Numbered from the stretch's first letter, positions 1-9,113 are shown. The stretch: DNA of 64,000 nucleotides from Leptospiraceae bacterium (GCA_016708435.1 JADJFV010000010.1:48035-112034), one strand, 5' to 3'. Made by a program: numbers and translations. The notes: generated from the letters alone by a model not told the origin.

Positions 1-18
1 TTCATTATGAGTAATCAT
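1..18 (-). CDS. rpoB: probable RpoB, first six codons only
   Basis: An ATG on the minus strand at 18-16 is preceded by AGGAG (plus positions 30-34), about 11 nt upstream. Only six codons (M-I-T-H-N-E) fall inside the window. The gene following rplL in this operon is normally rpoB, the RNA polymerase beta subunit, so the identity rests on gene order rather than on protein sequence. Many RpoB proteins are annotated with a later start, so this could also be an upstream extension. Confidence 0.45.
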
Positions 19-163
19 TAAAATTTAAACTCCTGGAGTGTGAGCCTTTCGGCTTATTAAGAAATATAAAATAAGATAGAAAATATAATACCGCCTAATA
101 CAAATTATCTCATACTAGAAAATACAAATTTGCTATCCAAGTTCAGGGGAGAAAAAAAATTAA

Positions 164-237
164 AACCACGAAGTGCGCGAAGAACGCGAAGAGTAAAAAT
201 TCTTACAGAATTAACTTCGTGACCTTCGTGCTCTCTG
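164..237. repeat. imperfect inverted repeat of the CGAAG family in the rplL-rpoB spacer
   Basis: The left arm (about 164-191) carries CCACGAAG, GCGCGAAG and CGCGAAG units. The right arm (about 211-237) carries their reverse complement in CTTCGTG units and ends in GCGGTT. The same family occurs near 10992-11025 and 52554-52634. Because it lies inside the ribosomal operon it will be transcribed between rplL and the next gene and could fold into a long imperfect hairpin. No protein-coding potential is seen in it. Confidence 0.7.
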
Positions 238-291
238 CGGTTAATTATCTTTTCTCATTTCCCTACGAAAATAAGATTTGCTTAGTAGAAA

Positions 292-663
292 TTATTTTTT
301 AATTTCTACTTGAGCACCAACTTCTTCTAATTTCTTTTTGATTGTATTAGCTTCATCAGGGGAAATACCTTCTTTAACTGCTTTTCCACCTGCTTCAACT
401 AGGTCTTTTGCTTCTTTTAAGCCTAGACCGGTAATTTCACGAACCGCTTTGATCACGTCGATCTTTTTATCACCATGTGCTTTTAAGATAACACTAACTT
501 CAGTTGGCTCTTCTACAACAGGAGCTCCTCCTCCGCCACCACCTGCAACCATTACTGGGGCTGCAGCAGAGATACCAAACTTAGCTTCCATAGCTTTTAC
601 TAGTTCAGCCGCCTGAACCAAAGTAAGATTTCCGATTTGCTCTAATAAACTTTCTGTTGACAT
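292..663 (-). CDS. rplL: 50S ribosomal protein L7/L12
   Basis: This is the multicopy stalk protein of the 50S subunit, which recruits translation factors and stimulates their GTPase activity. The 123 aa match the usual family length. The N-terminal dimerisation helices (about 1-31) are followed by an Ala/Gly-rich hinge with a run of six glycines (about 32-52) and the conserved C-terminal domain (about 54-123) with the KAVREITGLGLKEAKDLVE signature. It lies downstream of rplJ across a 138-nt spacer that contains a terminator-like hairpin, so its expression relative to L10 may be tuned there. Identification is secure. Confidence 0.97.
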   Translation of the reverse strand: MSTESLLEQIGNLTLVQAAELVKAMEAKFGISAAAPVMVAGGGGGGAPVVEEPTEVSVILKAHGDKKIDVIKAVREITGLGLKEAKDLVEAGGKAVKEGISPDEANTIKKKLEEVGAQVEIKK

Positions 664-729
664 GTTTTCTCCTTGTCGTCTTTAAAAATTGTTATACTAA
701 ACGTTTTAATATTAGCTTTGCGCCTAATT

Positions 730-784
730 AAAAAAAGCGGTCACTGAGTGATTTTCATTCCCATGAAAATTGCATCGAAGTGAC
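730..784 (-). terminator. attenuator/terminator-like hairpin between rplJ and rplL
   Basis: Read on the minus strand, GTCACT (784-779) pairs with AGTGAC (745-740). An inner stem ATTTTCAT/ATGAAAAT closes a short G-rich loop, and after CGC there is a run of seven T (736-730). This is the form of an intrinsic terminator. Placed 18 nt after the rplJ stop and before rplL, it is likely to be a partial terminator or processing site rather than an operon end, because L7/L12 is needed in excess over L10. That role is inferred. Confidence 0.6.
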
Positions 785-801
785 GACTATTTGGTGTCCT
801 A

Positions 802-1329
802 TTACTCGGCTGCTGGTGCTTCTGCTGCTCCACCTGCGTTCTTTTCTGCAACAGCGTTGATTGCTCTTGCGAGAGTAGACATTACATTGTTCATACCGAA
901 TGCGATTTCTGTGAGGAGTTCTTCTCTTGATGGAAGTCCTGCGATTCCTTCAACACCCTTTGTATCAAGAACTGCTCCATCAAAGAAGCCGCCCTTCATA
1001 ACTAGGTTTTCATTTCCCTTTGCAAAGTCTTTACAAATCTTTGCTACGGTTGGTAAATTGTCTTTAGAAAAGATTGCTGCTAACGGACCCTTGTAGCCTG
1101 CACCAAAATCAATATTCTGAGAAGAATGATTAGAAGATTCTTTCAATGCTCTAAGAAATAAATTGTTCTTTAGAACTTTCATTTCAGAGCCTTCTTTTCT
1201 TAGATTTGCTCTAAGATCAGTCATATGCTTTACAGTTAAACCACTGTAAGCCGCTAATATAAAATTAGGCTTAGCTTCTAATTTTGATTTTAATTCAGCT
1301 ACTGCTGCGATGTTTTCTTGATTTGCCAT
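802..1329 (-). CDS. rplJ: 50S ribosomal protein L10
   Basis: L10 anchors the L7/L12 stalk dimers to 23S rRNA. The 175 aa protein shows the family features: an N-terminal globular domain with LKSKLEAKPNFILAAYSGLT, the conserved LRKEGSEMKVLKNNL segment, and a C-terminal helix ending in an Ala-rich tail that binds L12 dimers. It sits between rplA (18 nt upstream) and rplL. In many bacteria L10 represses its own operon by binding the mRNA leader; no such site was identified here. Confidence 0.96.
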   Translation of the reverse strand: MANQENIAAVAELKSKLEAKPNFILAAYSGLTVKHMTDLRANLRKEGSEMKVLKNNLFLRALKESSNHSSQNIDFGAGYKGPLAAIFSKDNLPTVAKICKDFAKGNENLVMKGGFFDGAVLDTKGVEGIAGLPSREELLTEIAFGMNNVMSTLARAINAVAEKNAGGAAEAPAAE

Positions 1330-1347
1330 GATATATTTCTCTCTTTC

Positions 1348-2040
1348 TTAAATAACAGAATTTGCTAATTCTTTAGAATCTACTTTTACACCAATACCCA
1401 TTGTTGCACTGACTGCAAAATTCTTTAGATAATCCCCTTTTGCATCAGAAGGACGATCTTTGAATAAAGTAGCAACTACCGCAGTTATGTTTTCGATTAA
1501 CTTTTGTTTGTCGAAAGATACCTTACCAACACCAAGATGAATCACTCCACCTTTGTCTGGACGATATTCTATTTTACCACTTTTGAGTTCTGTAACAGCT
1601 TTGATAACATCATTTGTAACAGTTCCAGCTTTTGGTTTAGGCATTAAGCCTTTACGACCAAGAACAGGACCTAACTTACCAACTTCTTTCATCATATCAG
1701 GTGTAGCAACGCAAGCGTCGAAATCAGTCCATCCACCAGCTACTTTTGCAATCAAGTCCATATCGCCAACAAACTCTGCTCCAGCAGATTTTGCTTCGGC
1801 TTGTTTTTCCCCTTTGCAAAATACTAGAACACGAACAGTCTTTCCAGTTCCGTGAGGAAGAGAAACTGTTCCACGAATGTTTTGTAAGCTTTTGTAATTT
1901 ACTTGGGTTGCAATTTCGATAGAGCCATCAAATTTTGTGTAAGATGTTTCTTTAGCAAGACCAACTGCGTCAGTTAGATTATATAACTTTTCTCTGTTTA
2001 CTTTATCTTTTAGTGCTTTGTATTTTTTACCGCGTTTCAT
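1348..2040 (-). CDS. rplA: 50S ribosomal protein L1
   Basis: L1 binds 23S rRNA at the mobile L1 stalk near the E site and often represses the L11 operon by mRNA binding. The 230 aa length is standard. The conserved block LGPVLGRKGLMPKPKAGTV and the segment GKIEYRPDKGGVIHLGVGKVSF (around residues 150-180) are diagnostic. The gene is 18 nt downstream of rplK, consistent with co-transcription. Confidence 0.97.
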   Translation of the reverse strand: MKRGKKYKALKDKVNREKLYNLTDAVGLAKETSYTKFDGSIEIATQVNYKSLQNIRGTVSLPHGTGKTVRVLVFCKGEKQAEAKSAGAEFVGDMDLIAKVAGGWTDFDACVATPDMMKEVGKLGPVLGRKGLMPKPKAGTVTNDVIKAVTELKSGKIEYRPDKGGVIHLGVGKVSFDKQKLIENITAVVATLFKDRPSDAKGDYLKNFAVSATMGIGVKVDSKELANSVI

Positions 2041-2058
2041 AATTACCTACTTTTAAAA

Positions 2059-2487
2059 TTAGCCTGCTACAGTTACGCCCATTGAGCGACATGTGCCTGC
2101 GATGATATTCACTGCTGCATTTAGATCATTTGCATTTAAATCTGCTTGCTTGGTCTTTGCAATTTCTTCTAATTGTTTTCTTGTAATGGTTCCCACTTTA
2201 GTTACGTGTGGTGTTCCCGATCCAGATTCAATTCCGATTGCTTTTTTAACTAAAAGGGCAGCCGGTGGGGACTTGGTCACGAAGGTAAAACTTTTATCAC
2301 TGAATACACTGATTACAACTGGAAGCTTCATTCCAATCTGTGTTTTAGTTTTCTCATTGAATTGTTTACAAAATTCCATGATATTCAGACCTGCTTGACC
2401 TAATGCTGGTCCAACAGGAGGGGCTGGATTTGCTTTCCCTGCCTCTACTTGTAATTTAATCTGTTTAACAAATTTTTTAGCTGCCAT
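2059..2487 (-). CDS. rplK: 50S ribosomal protein L11
   Basis: L11 forms the GTPase-associated centre with L10/L12 and 23S rRNA and is needed for the RelA-dependent stringent response. The 142 aa protein has the proline-rich N-terminal signature KANPAPPVGPALGQAGLNIM at about 19-38, the flexible linker, and the C-terminal RNA-binding domain with KSPPAALLVKKA and the terminal GTCRSMGVTV motif. It lies 30 nt downstream of nusG, in the usual order. Confidence 0.97.
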   Translation of the reverse strand: MAAKKFVKQIKLQVEAGKANPAPPVGPALGQAGLNIMEFCKQFNEKTKTQIGMKLPVVISVFSDKSFTFVTKSPPAALLVKKAIGIESGSGTPHVTKVGTITRKQLEEIAKTKQADLNANDLNAAVNIIAGTCRSMGVTVAG

Positions 2488-2517
2488 TTTAATAGAAATC
2501 CTTACTTAAAATAAATT

Positions 2518-3051
2518 TTAACTTTTTCCTACTTGTAAAAAATCCAATTCTACTGGTGTAGAGCGTCCAAAGATTTCCACCTTGACACGGAGTCTTCCCT
2601 TATCAGGAAATATCTCATCTACTACCCCACTGAAATTTGCGAATGGTCCATCCACAATTTTCAAGGTTTCCCCGACATTGAAAAGAAGTCGAGGCTTTGT
2701 GCTTTCTTCTGACTTAACGTCACCCATTTCATTGAAGAGGTTTTTGATCTCCTCTAGTGTAAGTGGCTCAGGCACTTTGTTTCCTACAAAAGTAGAAACA
2801 GAAGGCAGGTTTTGAACCCTAAACTGAGTATCTGGATCCATGTCCATTTCAATCAGAACATAACCAGGCATTAGTTTTTTCTTGGTGATAGTTTTTTTGC
2901 CGTTGCGCATTTCTGCAACTTCCATAGTAGGAATTTTGATTTGGGTAATCTTTTCCTCTAGAGAATGCTGGGCTACCATCTTCTCGATGTTGGTCTTGAC
3001 TTTGTTTTCATGACCAGAATAAACTTGTAATGCGTACCACTTTATTGCCAT
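2518..3051 (-). CDS. nusG: transcription termination/antitermination factor NusG
   Basis: NusG binds RNA polymerase, suppresses pausing, links transcription to translation through S10 and cooperates with Rho. I start it at the ATG giving MAIKWYALQVYSG (3051), because that matches the family N-terminus and leaves a 14-nt gap after secE. The open frame extends 13 codons further up, into the end of secE. From that start there are 177 aa: an NGN domain (about 1-110) and a C-terminal KOW domain with GPFANFSGVVDEIFPDKGR. The Shine-Dalgarno sequence is weak (TAGGTTT). Confidence 0.96.
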   Translation of the reverse strand: MAIKWYALQVYSGHENKVKTNIEKMVAQHSLEEKITQIKIPTMEVAEMRNGKKTITKKKLMPGYVLIEMDMDPDTQFRVQNLPSVSTFVGNKVPEPLTLEEIKNLFNEMGDVKSEESTKPRLLFNVGETLKIVDGPFANFSGVVDEIFPDKGRLRVKVEIFGRSTPVELDFLQVGKS

Positions 3052-3065
3052 AATTTCTAAACCTA

Positions 3066-3254
3066 TTAACCCGAAAGACTCCAAAACCATTTGAGGAGTC
3101 TTACAAATAGAGAATCAGACACAAAAAGGAACATGGAAAACACTACGACCGTTCCCAATACGACCATTGTAGAGTTGATAACTTCTTCTCTAGAAGGCCA
3201 CTGTACTTTTTGTAGTTCTGCTCTACACTCTTGTAAAAATGTTATTGCTTTCAT
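3066..3254 (-). CDS. secE: preprotein translocase subunit SecE
   Basis: SecE clamps SecY in the SecYEG inner-membrane protein-conducting channel. I prefer the start at 3254 (MKAITFLQECRAELQKVQWP, 62 aa). The open frame begins nine codons earlier, almost inside the tRNA-Trp gene. The amphipathic segment with the conserved VQWPSREEV is followed by one transmembrane helix (about 31-58), the single-TM form usual outside enterobacteria. It lies between tRNA-Trp and nusG, the classic order. Confidence 0.93.
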   Translation of the reverse strand: MKAITFLQECRAELQKVQWPSREEVINSTMVVLGTVVVFSMFLFVSDSLFVRLLKWFWSLSG

Positions 3255-3282
3255 AATAATTACTCTATACTTTCTTGCCACT

Positions 3283-3356
<74 letters not shown>

Positions 3357-3371
3357 AACTCAAACTAACAC

Positions 3372-3445
<74 letters not shown>

Positions 3446-3596
3446 GACTAGCCTTCTAACTGACTAATAATAGCCCGAAATATCAGTTTTTTTGAAGTAG
3501 GTTTAAAGTCAACCCATAAGATACATAGTTGCGATAAAAAATCCTTGTTTTTTAAATCAAGTTCTTTTATATATACTGCCAAAGACAAACTTTCTT

Positions 3597-3657
3597 GCCA
3601 CAGAGGCACATTATGCTGCGCCCCAAAGAAGTAGCATTGAGTTTGACACAGAGAGGG
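3597..3657. repeat. dispersed repeat, ATTATG(C/T)TGCG family, copy 1
   Basis: The stretch contains ATTATGCTGCGCCCC followed by AAGTAGCATTGAGTTT. A related stretch at 26064-26100 reads ATTATGTTGCGACCC then AAGCAACATTGAGTTT. The region also carries TGCCACAGAGGCAC, related to the CCACAGAGGC arms at 53200. An 88-codon minus-strand open frame across 3448-3714 is built largely from this repeat and is not considered a gene. Confidence 0.55.
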
Positions 3658-3752
3658 TGATGTGGTTGTTACCGTAGAATTTATAAAGGTATTAAAAAAC
3701 TCATAATTACTCAAAATTTAAAAATGAGATTTAACTTTAAAACTAGTTCGAA

Positions 3753-4997
3753 ATGACAGAAAAAGCTCTTTTCCTCAAAGGCTCTGTAGCAAAAACTTAT
3801 ATGAAAATACAGTTAGATAAATTAAAAGCGGGAACGATTTTAGATGGAAAGATCACGAGAGAAGATGGAAGTGTTCTTTTCCCCAACCGAACTGTAATCA
3901 CAAAAGATATTTTAAAAAAACTAAAAGCAGAAAATATCCAGGCAATTGATTTCTTTCCACTGCAAGAAAAAGCAAAGGTGACAGACCAAGAAAAAAGAGA
4001 AGATGAAAATCTAGATAGAATCGTAGATGGGTTTCACTATGGAGGCATTACAAAAGAAGTAATCAAAGAATCAATTGCAAGCTTTCGAAGTATTACGTTT
4101 AACCTACTGAATGGAAATGATTCGATTGACTTTGACTCGTGTAAAAATTCTATCATTGCAATCTACGAGCAAATCAAAACTAACCCCTCCGCATTAATCA
4201 ATCTACTCGATATTAAAAATCATGATGACTACACTTTCTGTCACTCAATCAATGTAGGAATCATATCGCTCGCACTAGCGCAAAAGATGGGTTATCCCGA
4301 CCAAGAAGTAAAACTAATAGGACTCGGCGGATTCTTACACGATATAGGAAAAATTGCAATCCCTGCAAGTCTAATCAATAAGACAACCGTTCTTTCAGAA
4401 GAAGAAAAACGGATCATGAAGTCTCACCCCTCCCACTCCTATCGAATCATGAAGCTTGACAAAAATCTAAATCGCAGAATTGTAAATATGGCTTATGAGC
4501 ACCACGAGAGATTTGATGGAAAAGGATACCCACTTGGAATATCAGGAGACAAGCTCGACGACTACTCTGTAATAGTCGCACTCGCTGACGTTTACGACGC
4601 ATTAACCACTGTGAGATCTTATAAGCCTGCCTTCTCACCAGAAGAATCAATACAGGTAATCGAAACCTATACAGGCACACACTTCGCACCCCGTATCGCT
4701 GAAAAATTCATTTATGATATTCAAAACTCTCTAGCGGCTAAGAGCCAATTAACCAAAGGTTCTCTCGTATTACTCTCCACTAACGAACTCGCTCAAATTC
4801 TCCAATACAAAACAAACCCGGACGGAGCAGATATTATCGTTCAACTCTTAACAGATGGAAAAAACAGTCGTCTCAGAAAACCAATTCGAATCAATATAAA
4901 AGGCGATGTAACAAGAACAATCAAACGCGGTGTAAAAACTTCTGAATTAGACGGGGATAGTCTAAGAGTGAATTTGACTAAGTCTACTAGTTTATAG
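3753..4997 (+). CDS. HD-GYP domain protein, probable cyclic di-GMP phosphodiesterase
   Basis: The protein probably hydrolyses cyclic di-GMP. It has 414 aa, or 398 if translation starts at M17 (MKIQLDKLKAG). The N-terminal 65 residues form a small domain often found ahead of HD-GYP in spirochaetes. The HD-GYP domain (about 150-300) has the full signature: HDIGK at 196-200 and HHERFDGKGYP at 250-260, with the GYP triad intact. A further domain of about 80 residues follows. No transmembrane segment or receiver domain is seen, so it should be cytosolic with an unknown input. It is monocistronic and divergent from the tRNA operon. Confidence 0.9.
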   Translation: MTEKALFLKGSVAKTYMKIQLDKLKAGTILDGKITREDGSVLFPNRTVITKDILKKLKAENIQAIDFFPLQEKAKVTDQEKREDENLDRIVDGFHYGGITKEVIKESIASFRSITFNLLNGNDSIDFDSCKNSIIAIYEQIKTNPSALINLLDIKNHDDYTFCHSINVGIISLALAQKMGYPDQEVKLIGLGGFLHDIGKIAIPASLINKTTVLSEEEKRIMKSHPSHSYRIMKLDKNLNRRIVNMAYEHHERFDGKGYPLGISGDKLDDYSVIVALADVYDALTTVRSYKPAFSPEESIQVIETYTGTHFAPRIAEKFIYDIQNSLAAKSQLTKGSLVLLSTNELAQILQYKTNPDGADIIVQLLTDGKNSRLRKPIRINIKGDVTRTIKRGVKTSELDGDSLRVNLTKSTSL

Positions 4998-5078
4998 GGA
5001 TTAGCCGCTCTTCCAAAGGAATTAGAATGATTGCTCCCAAAGTTCTTTGTTGTTTTTTCTGTAATAGTTTCATGGTCT

Positions 5079-5226
5079 TCATAATATATTCTTTAGACCA
5101 AAAAAGATTGCAAGCAATATTAAAACTGAACCAAACAATTTTATTGCAGCTTCCCAATCCCATTTCTGGTATTGCTTAACATATTTATGCTTATTTAGAG
5201 AAAAGATTTTTTATTTTCTCTATCAT
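5079..5226 (-). pseudogene. possible small single-TM protein, frameshifted
   Basis: In the 615-nt space between the HD-GYP gene and ietS, the minus strand encodes MIEKIKNLFSK then a stop. A +1 frame continues as KYVKQYQKWDWEAAIKLFG followed by a hydrophobic segment (SVLILLAIFFG). Removing one A from the A6 run at plus 5207-5212 would join them into a protein of about 48 aa with one membrane helix. There is no clear ribosome-binding site. This may be coincidence; the join is inferred. Apart from this and the repeat at 5359-5416 nothing is seen in 4998-5612. Confidence 0.25.
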
Positions 5227-5358
5227 CTATCCCATTAAACTGGTTTAGGCTATGCAGGGGAATTGGAATTAGTCATGCCAGAGTGAATGGATGACGCAAA
5301 ACATACATTATCTTCCATAGCAATTTTTTTGTATTAACACCTAAACGAAGACAATAAG

Positions 5359-5416
5359 TGCATGTGAGTCTGCACCTATATACAAACTGTGACTAATAAA
5401 GTTAAGCCAGTTTGGA
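5359..5416 (+). repeat. left direct repeat flanking the ietAS-like pair
   Basis: It shares TGCATG, GTCTG, CAAACTGTG(A/G)CTAATA and GCC(A/G)GTTTGGA, in the same order and orientation, with 9241-9299. The two copies bracket the ATPase/protease pair (5613-9113). They could be footprints of insertion or simply two copies of a dispersed repeat. Confidence 0.5.
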
Positions 5417-5612
5417 TTGTGGGGAGTGGGAAATGCCGAACGACGGATTGTAGTATTCTCTCGCGAGTGGCTACTTAGAGTTAGATGGTGTTTTGCTTTT
5501 TCTAGTCCTAAAAAGTAAAAATATTGACGCACTTATACTTAAATCCCCTGAGCCACGGATACGCTTATGCTATTCGATTAAACTCTGTGCAAGTGTCGAA
5601 CGTTGGTTTCTT

Positions 5613-7289
5613 TTATATTTCAATTTTAATTTTGTTTACTATTTCTGAATATACATCAACCGTATTACTATTAGTTTTAATTGTAATCAATAGAGCAAAG
5701 CGAATCTTTTTATTATACTTACCTAATTTCTTTCTTGTTCTCCACCAACCACCTACAGGATAAACACAAATACTTTCTTTCCTTGCTAATTGCGCCGCCT
5801 TACCTAGCCAAGTATCAGAATGAATGGATCCATAATTTCTTAGCCCAGACTTAAAGACCCAATCAGAGTTTTCAGGGTTTGAGAACCCTGATTCATGCTT
5901 CCCTTCTTCCAACATTTCTCGGTTCTCTTTATTAACCCTTTTCTTGAAAGTCTCTACATCTTCGGTTGCCGCCATAGAATCAAACCTTAACGCGCAGGAA
6001 GAGTAAGTTTTAGAATACTTCGTATTTAATCTTTTAAGATTCGGTTCTATAAAATAAGACAGAGTAACTTTCAATTCAACATCTTCCAATGGGATTTGAT
6101 TTAATGCGATTGTAGGTAACGGTAAATTATAAAATTTAATTTCATTCGTTTTAATTGAACTTCCATCCTTTAAGAAAGGTTGAAGTTCATCCTGAATAAT
6201 TAAAGTGCAAAAACTTTTTCCACTACTAAGTGCAATACTCAAGTCGGGATGCCCATATCCAAACTTCCGAAGAATATTTATTTTACCTGGTTTGCTTAGT
6301 TTTTGTATTTGCGGATAACCAAGATTTAACTTTTGATAGTCAGCAGAATGAACAAGTATTCCACGAATTGTTTCTAACCAAAATTCAGGATATTCTGCAG
6401 CTACCAAAGCGGCATACCTGGAAGCCTGTGCAGTTGCGGCACTTGTATCTAAACACTGAGTAAGTAATTTACTTTGAAAATCTTTATTGGTAGTAATTAG
6501 AGAAAGGGATTCATTATTCGTAATAAATCCTGTTTTGTCCTTCGCATAATTTCCGCCTTCCATTACGATTTCTGGCTTAATTGGCCAATCGGATTCATTC
6601 CATAAGAGAGAGGTTGTGCTTGTAGGGGATAATTCCCCTTTGCCGGAAATTGCCTCTAATTCAGGATATCTAGTTTTTTCAATATCAACTTTCTCTGTAA
6701 AAGCTCCCACAGTTATGCAATTCCATGCTTGAGCAGGATTCTGAACTGTATTCAATTCATTAGAATTTGGATAATCTTTTATATCTTCATATTTTAAATT
6801 TCCACCAGAGATAAAAAATAATCTCTTTGGTTCTTTTGCTTCTTCATTTCCAAAAGCAATTTGATCAATGGAGCCAGACCAAGAACTGGGTTCTCCTTCT
6901 TTGATATTAACTTTATCAGAAGTTACAGCCATATTGAAGAATCGCTTTTTATCGATTCCAATCAACTCGGCTCTTGCAACACAATCTTTTGTAATTACTC
7001 CCAATAAATCTTTTGGATTACTTCCATTAGGCGGTAGTATTTTAACAGATTCAAGGCTATGATTTAAAACAACTTTTTCTTTACTGATAAGCAAAGGATA
7101 TAAATCTCCATAGAGTGAAAGACCAGCCATTTCTGTTCCATGACCAGCATGATCAATTGTTCCCCAATTGGTGTTATAAGAATCAGCTTCTTTTTCAGAT
7201 ATACTTTCCTTGAGTAGCGGATGAGAATAATTTACACCTGTATCTAAAATACAAATTGCAATTTCTTTATGATTGCCAGCATAGAAATT
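5613..7289 (-). pseudogene. ietS: IetS-like subtilisin-family protease, C-terminal catalytic part (frameshifted gene)
   Basis: This frame carries the S8 protease domain of a larger protein whose N-terminal part is at 7339-8115. Reading from 7289, the catalytic Asp is in ICILDTGVN (codon 7244-7242), His in DHAGHGTEMAG (7142-7140) and Ser in DTSAATAQASR, so all three triad residues are still encoded. The first ATG in this frame (7130) lies downstream of Asp and His, so a protein made from it could not be active. An in-frame TAG (7292-7290) and a frame change cut it off from the N-terminal part. The family is the protease partner of the AAA+ ATPase in the ietAS antiphage system; that assignment is from gene pairing and domain recognition. 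Confidence 0.75.
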
Positions 7290-7338
7290 CTATCCTGTAA
7301 ATCTTTTATCCATTCCATTTCTTCCAATGGTTCCATCT

Positions 7339-8115
7339 CTAAAAAGATGCGGGCGTATCTTTATAAATTCTGATTTCCGAAATGCAATCGAGTATTAAAA
7401 CAGATTGTTTTAATTGATTCATAGAAGCATGAATTAAAAATACAGTAGTTTCTGGAAATTTTAAAGGATTTTCAGAAACAAATATATTTGCTTTCCTTGC
7501 CTGTTCTCTAAATCGATTTATAATTAAATCTCTATTATCCCCAACTCGGAGCCATGCTTCTAAAAAGTGTTTTTGTTCGAGGTCTTGTGGGAATGATTCG
7601 CTATCTGACCAAAAATTTTCCAAAGCGGATAACTTTATTTTTTCTATATTCGCTACTAGTTCAAGATTTTTCGGTTTTCCGCCTTTATTTTCTTTACTAG
7701 GATCAAGATAGTTTTGTATTTTTTTTATGAAGACTTCCAGTTTTCCTTCCGGAATTCTTACTGTTGTAAAGAATTTATTATTTTCCTCTTTAACTGAAAG
7801 AATTTCAATTTTTGCTCTTGGATCTTCTAAACTTTCAAATTTTAATTCAAAGCCTTCCCAGCTTTCCAAAGTAATCTTTATTCCCGGTTGAAATTCTAGC
7901 GAATCTTTATCTTCTTGATTTATTTGATCTAAAAGTTCTGCCTCAGCTTTTTCTAAATCAGAAATTAATCCCTGACCTTGTTCCGTTCTATTTGGAACTA
8001 TTTTTATTCTATTTTTTAAATATTCTTCACTAGGTTTGAATGTACTCGGATTTGTATATTTGCCCGTATCCGCTTGTATTCTTAAAAGAAGATGCTTATA
8101 ATTTTCTTCTACCAT
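7339..8115 (-). CDS. ietS: IetS-like protease, N-terminal part (frameshifted gene)
   Basis: These 258 codons encode the N-terminal domain of the subtilase and end in SEIRIYKDTPASF then TAG within a T5 run. In the next frame the sequence continues naturally as FLEMEPLEEMEWIKDLQDR, the expected linker before the catalytic domain. A second single-base shift around 7262-7290 is then needed to reach ICILDTG. Two one-base deletions explain everything, and the repaired protein would be about 830 aa. The start codon overlaps the stop of the ATPase gene (TAATG at 8117-8113), so the two are translationally coupled. Homology of this domain to the N-terminus of IetS is inferred from position and length. 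Confidence 0.7.
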   Translation of the reverse strand: MVEENYKHLLLRIQADTGKYTNPSTFKPSEEYLKNRIKIVPNRTEQGQGLISDLEKAEAELLDQINQEDKDSLEFQPGIKITLESWEGFELKFESLEDPRAKIEILSVKEENNKFFTTVRIPEGKLEVFIKKIQNYLDPSKENKGGKPKNLELVANIEKIKLSALENFWSDSESFPQDLEQKHFLEAWLRVGDNRDLIINRFREQARKANIFVSENPLKFPETTVFLIHASMNQLKQSVLILDCISEIRIYKDTPASF

Positions 8116-9113
8116 TATAAATCTACTGTGTCCTTAGTTTTCTTAAATCCTTTTCGATCTTCTAAGCATTGAATCAAATCTTCTTCCGATAATTCATCTT
8201 TATCCCGAATAACAGTCTTCTTAATAGTATCATCACAGGATTTTATTATATCAGCAAAACTTAATTGCGCGGCTACCTTTGTAACTTTCTTTAAGGATCC
8301 AGTAAATTTAAAAAGACGAATTCGATTTTTAATTATCTGCTCAATTAGTTTTTCATCTGGTAAGTCATATTCTAGTATATCATCGAATCGACGATACAAG
8401 GCATGATCCAAACTATGCTGATTATTCGTTGCAGCACAAATTAAACTATTAGAAGTATCCTGCTCCATAAAAACAAGAAAACTATTTAACACTCTACGAA
8501 TTTCGCCAACATCATTTGTGAAATTTCTAGTTGTTCCAATTGAATCAAACTCATCAAATAAATATACTCCTCTGGTATCTACCATTGAATCAAATATCAG
8601 TCGGAGCTTTGCAATGGTCTCACCCATATACTTACTCATGAGTCCATCTAGTCGAACGGCAAACAGCGGTAATCCCAACTCTCCCGCTAATGCAGAGGCA
8701 GTCATTGTTTTTCCACAACCAGGAGGACCTACAAATAAAATCTTTCTACGCGGATATAAATTATGTGATTGTAATTTGGTATAATGTCTTTGCTCTTCTA
8801 GTATTCTCTCGATTCTAGTAAATATTTCTTTCTTTAAAACCATATCCGCAAATCGAATTTTTGGATACGATACAGCTAGAATTTCAGACAGCTCTCCTTT
8901 AGGTCTAATAATTGGAATCGGAGCTTCTTTCTTCTTGGAAAGTAAAGATAAAGACTTAGCTTCATCTATCATGGATTTTAATTCCTGCGCCAATTTTCCA
9001 TGCCCGCTTCTTGCTTCTGTTGCAGCAATTTGCATAGCAATAGAATAAAACCGATCTTCATCGCCATCTAAATGACTCTTGAGTAATGCCTTTAATTGAT
9101 CTGATGTTGCCAT
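8115..9113 (-). CDS. ietA: AAA+ ATPase, IetA-like
   Basis: A single AAA+ module of 332 aa. Walker A is GPPGCGKT at 129-136, Walker B is VYLFDEFD ending at 190 (D187, E188), sensor-1 Asn lies at about 230-231 (AATNN) and the arginine finger is in RRFD at 241-244. The N-terminal 100 residues are helical and contain no second ATPase. Paired with a subtilisin-like protease in the same operon, this matches the ietAS antiphage system, in which ATPase and protease are both required. The ATPase looks intact although its partner gene is broken. Other AAA/S8 pairs without a known role are the alternative. Confidence 0.8.
   Translation of the reverse strand: MATSDQLKALLKSHLDGDEDRFYSIAMQIAATEARSGHGKLAQELKSMIDEAKSLSLLSKKKEAPIPIIRPKGELSEILAVSYPKIRFADMVLKKEIFTRIERILEEQRHYTKLQSHNLYPRRKILFVGPPGCGKTMTASALAGELGLPLFAVRLDGLMSKYMGETIAKLRLIFDSMVDTRGVYLFDEFDSIGTTRNFTNDVGEIRRVLNSFLVFMEQDTSNSLICAATNNQHSLDHALYRRFDDILEYDLPDEKLIEQIIKNRIRLFKFTGSLKKVTKVAAQLSFADIIKSCDDTIKKTVIRDKDELSEEDLIQCLEDRKGFKKTKDTVDL

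Noticed and set aside
3448..3714. 88-codon minus-strand open frame upstream of the tRNA genes
   Set aside because: Its sequence is largely the dispersed repeat also found near 26064, it begins at no clear ribosome-binding site and its composition is not gene-like.
5524..5763. 79-codon plus-strand open frame antisense to the end of ietS
   Set aside because: It is mostly antisense to the protease coding region and shows no start signal.
7339..7345. Programmed -1 ribosomal frameshift in ietS at the T5 run before TAG
   Set aside because: No complete slippery heptamer or downstream structure was recognised, and a second unrelated shift is needed about 50-80 nt later, so mutation or sequencing error is simpler.
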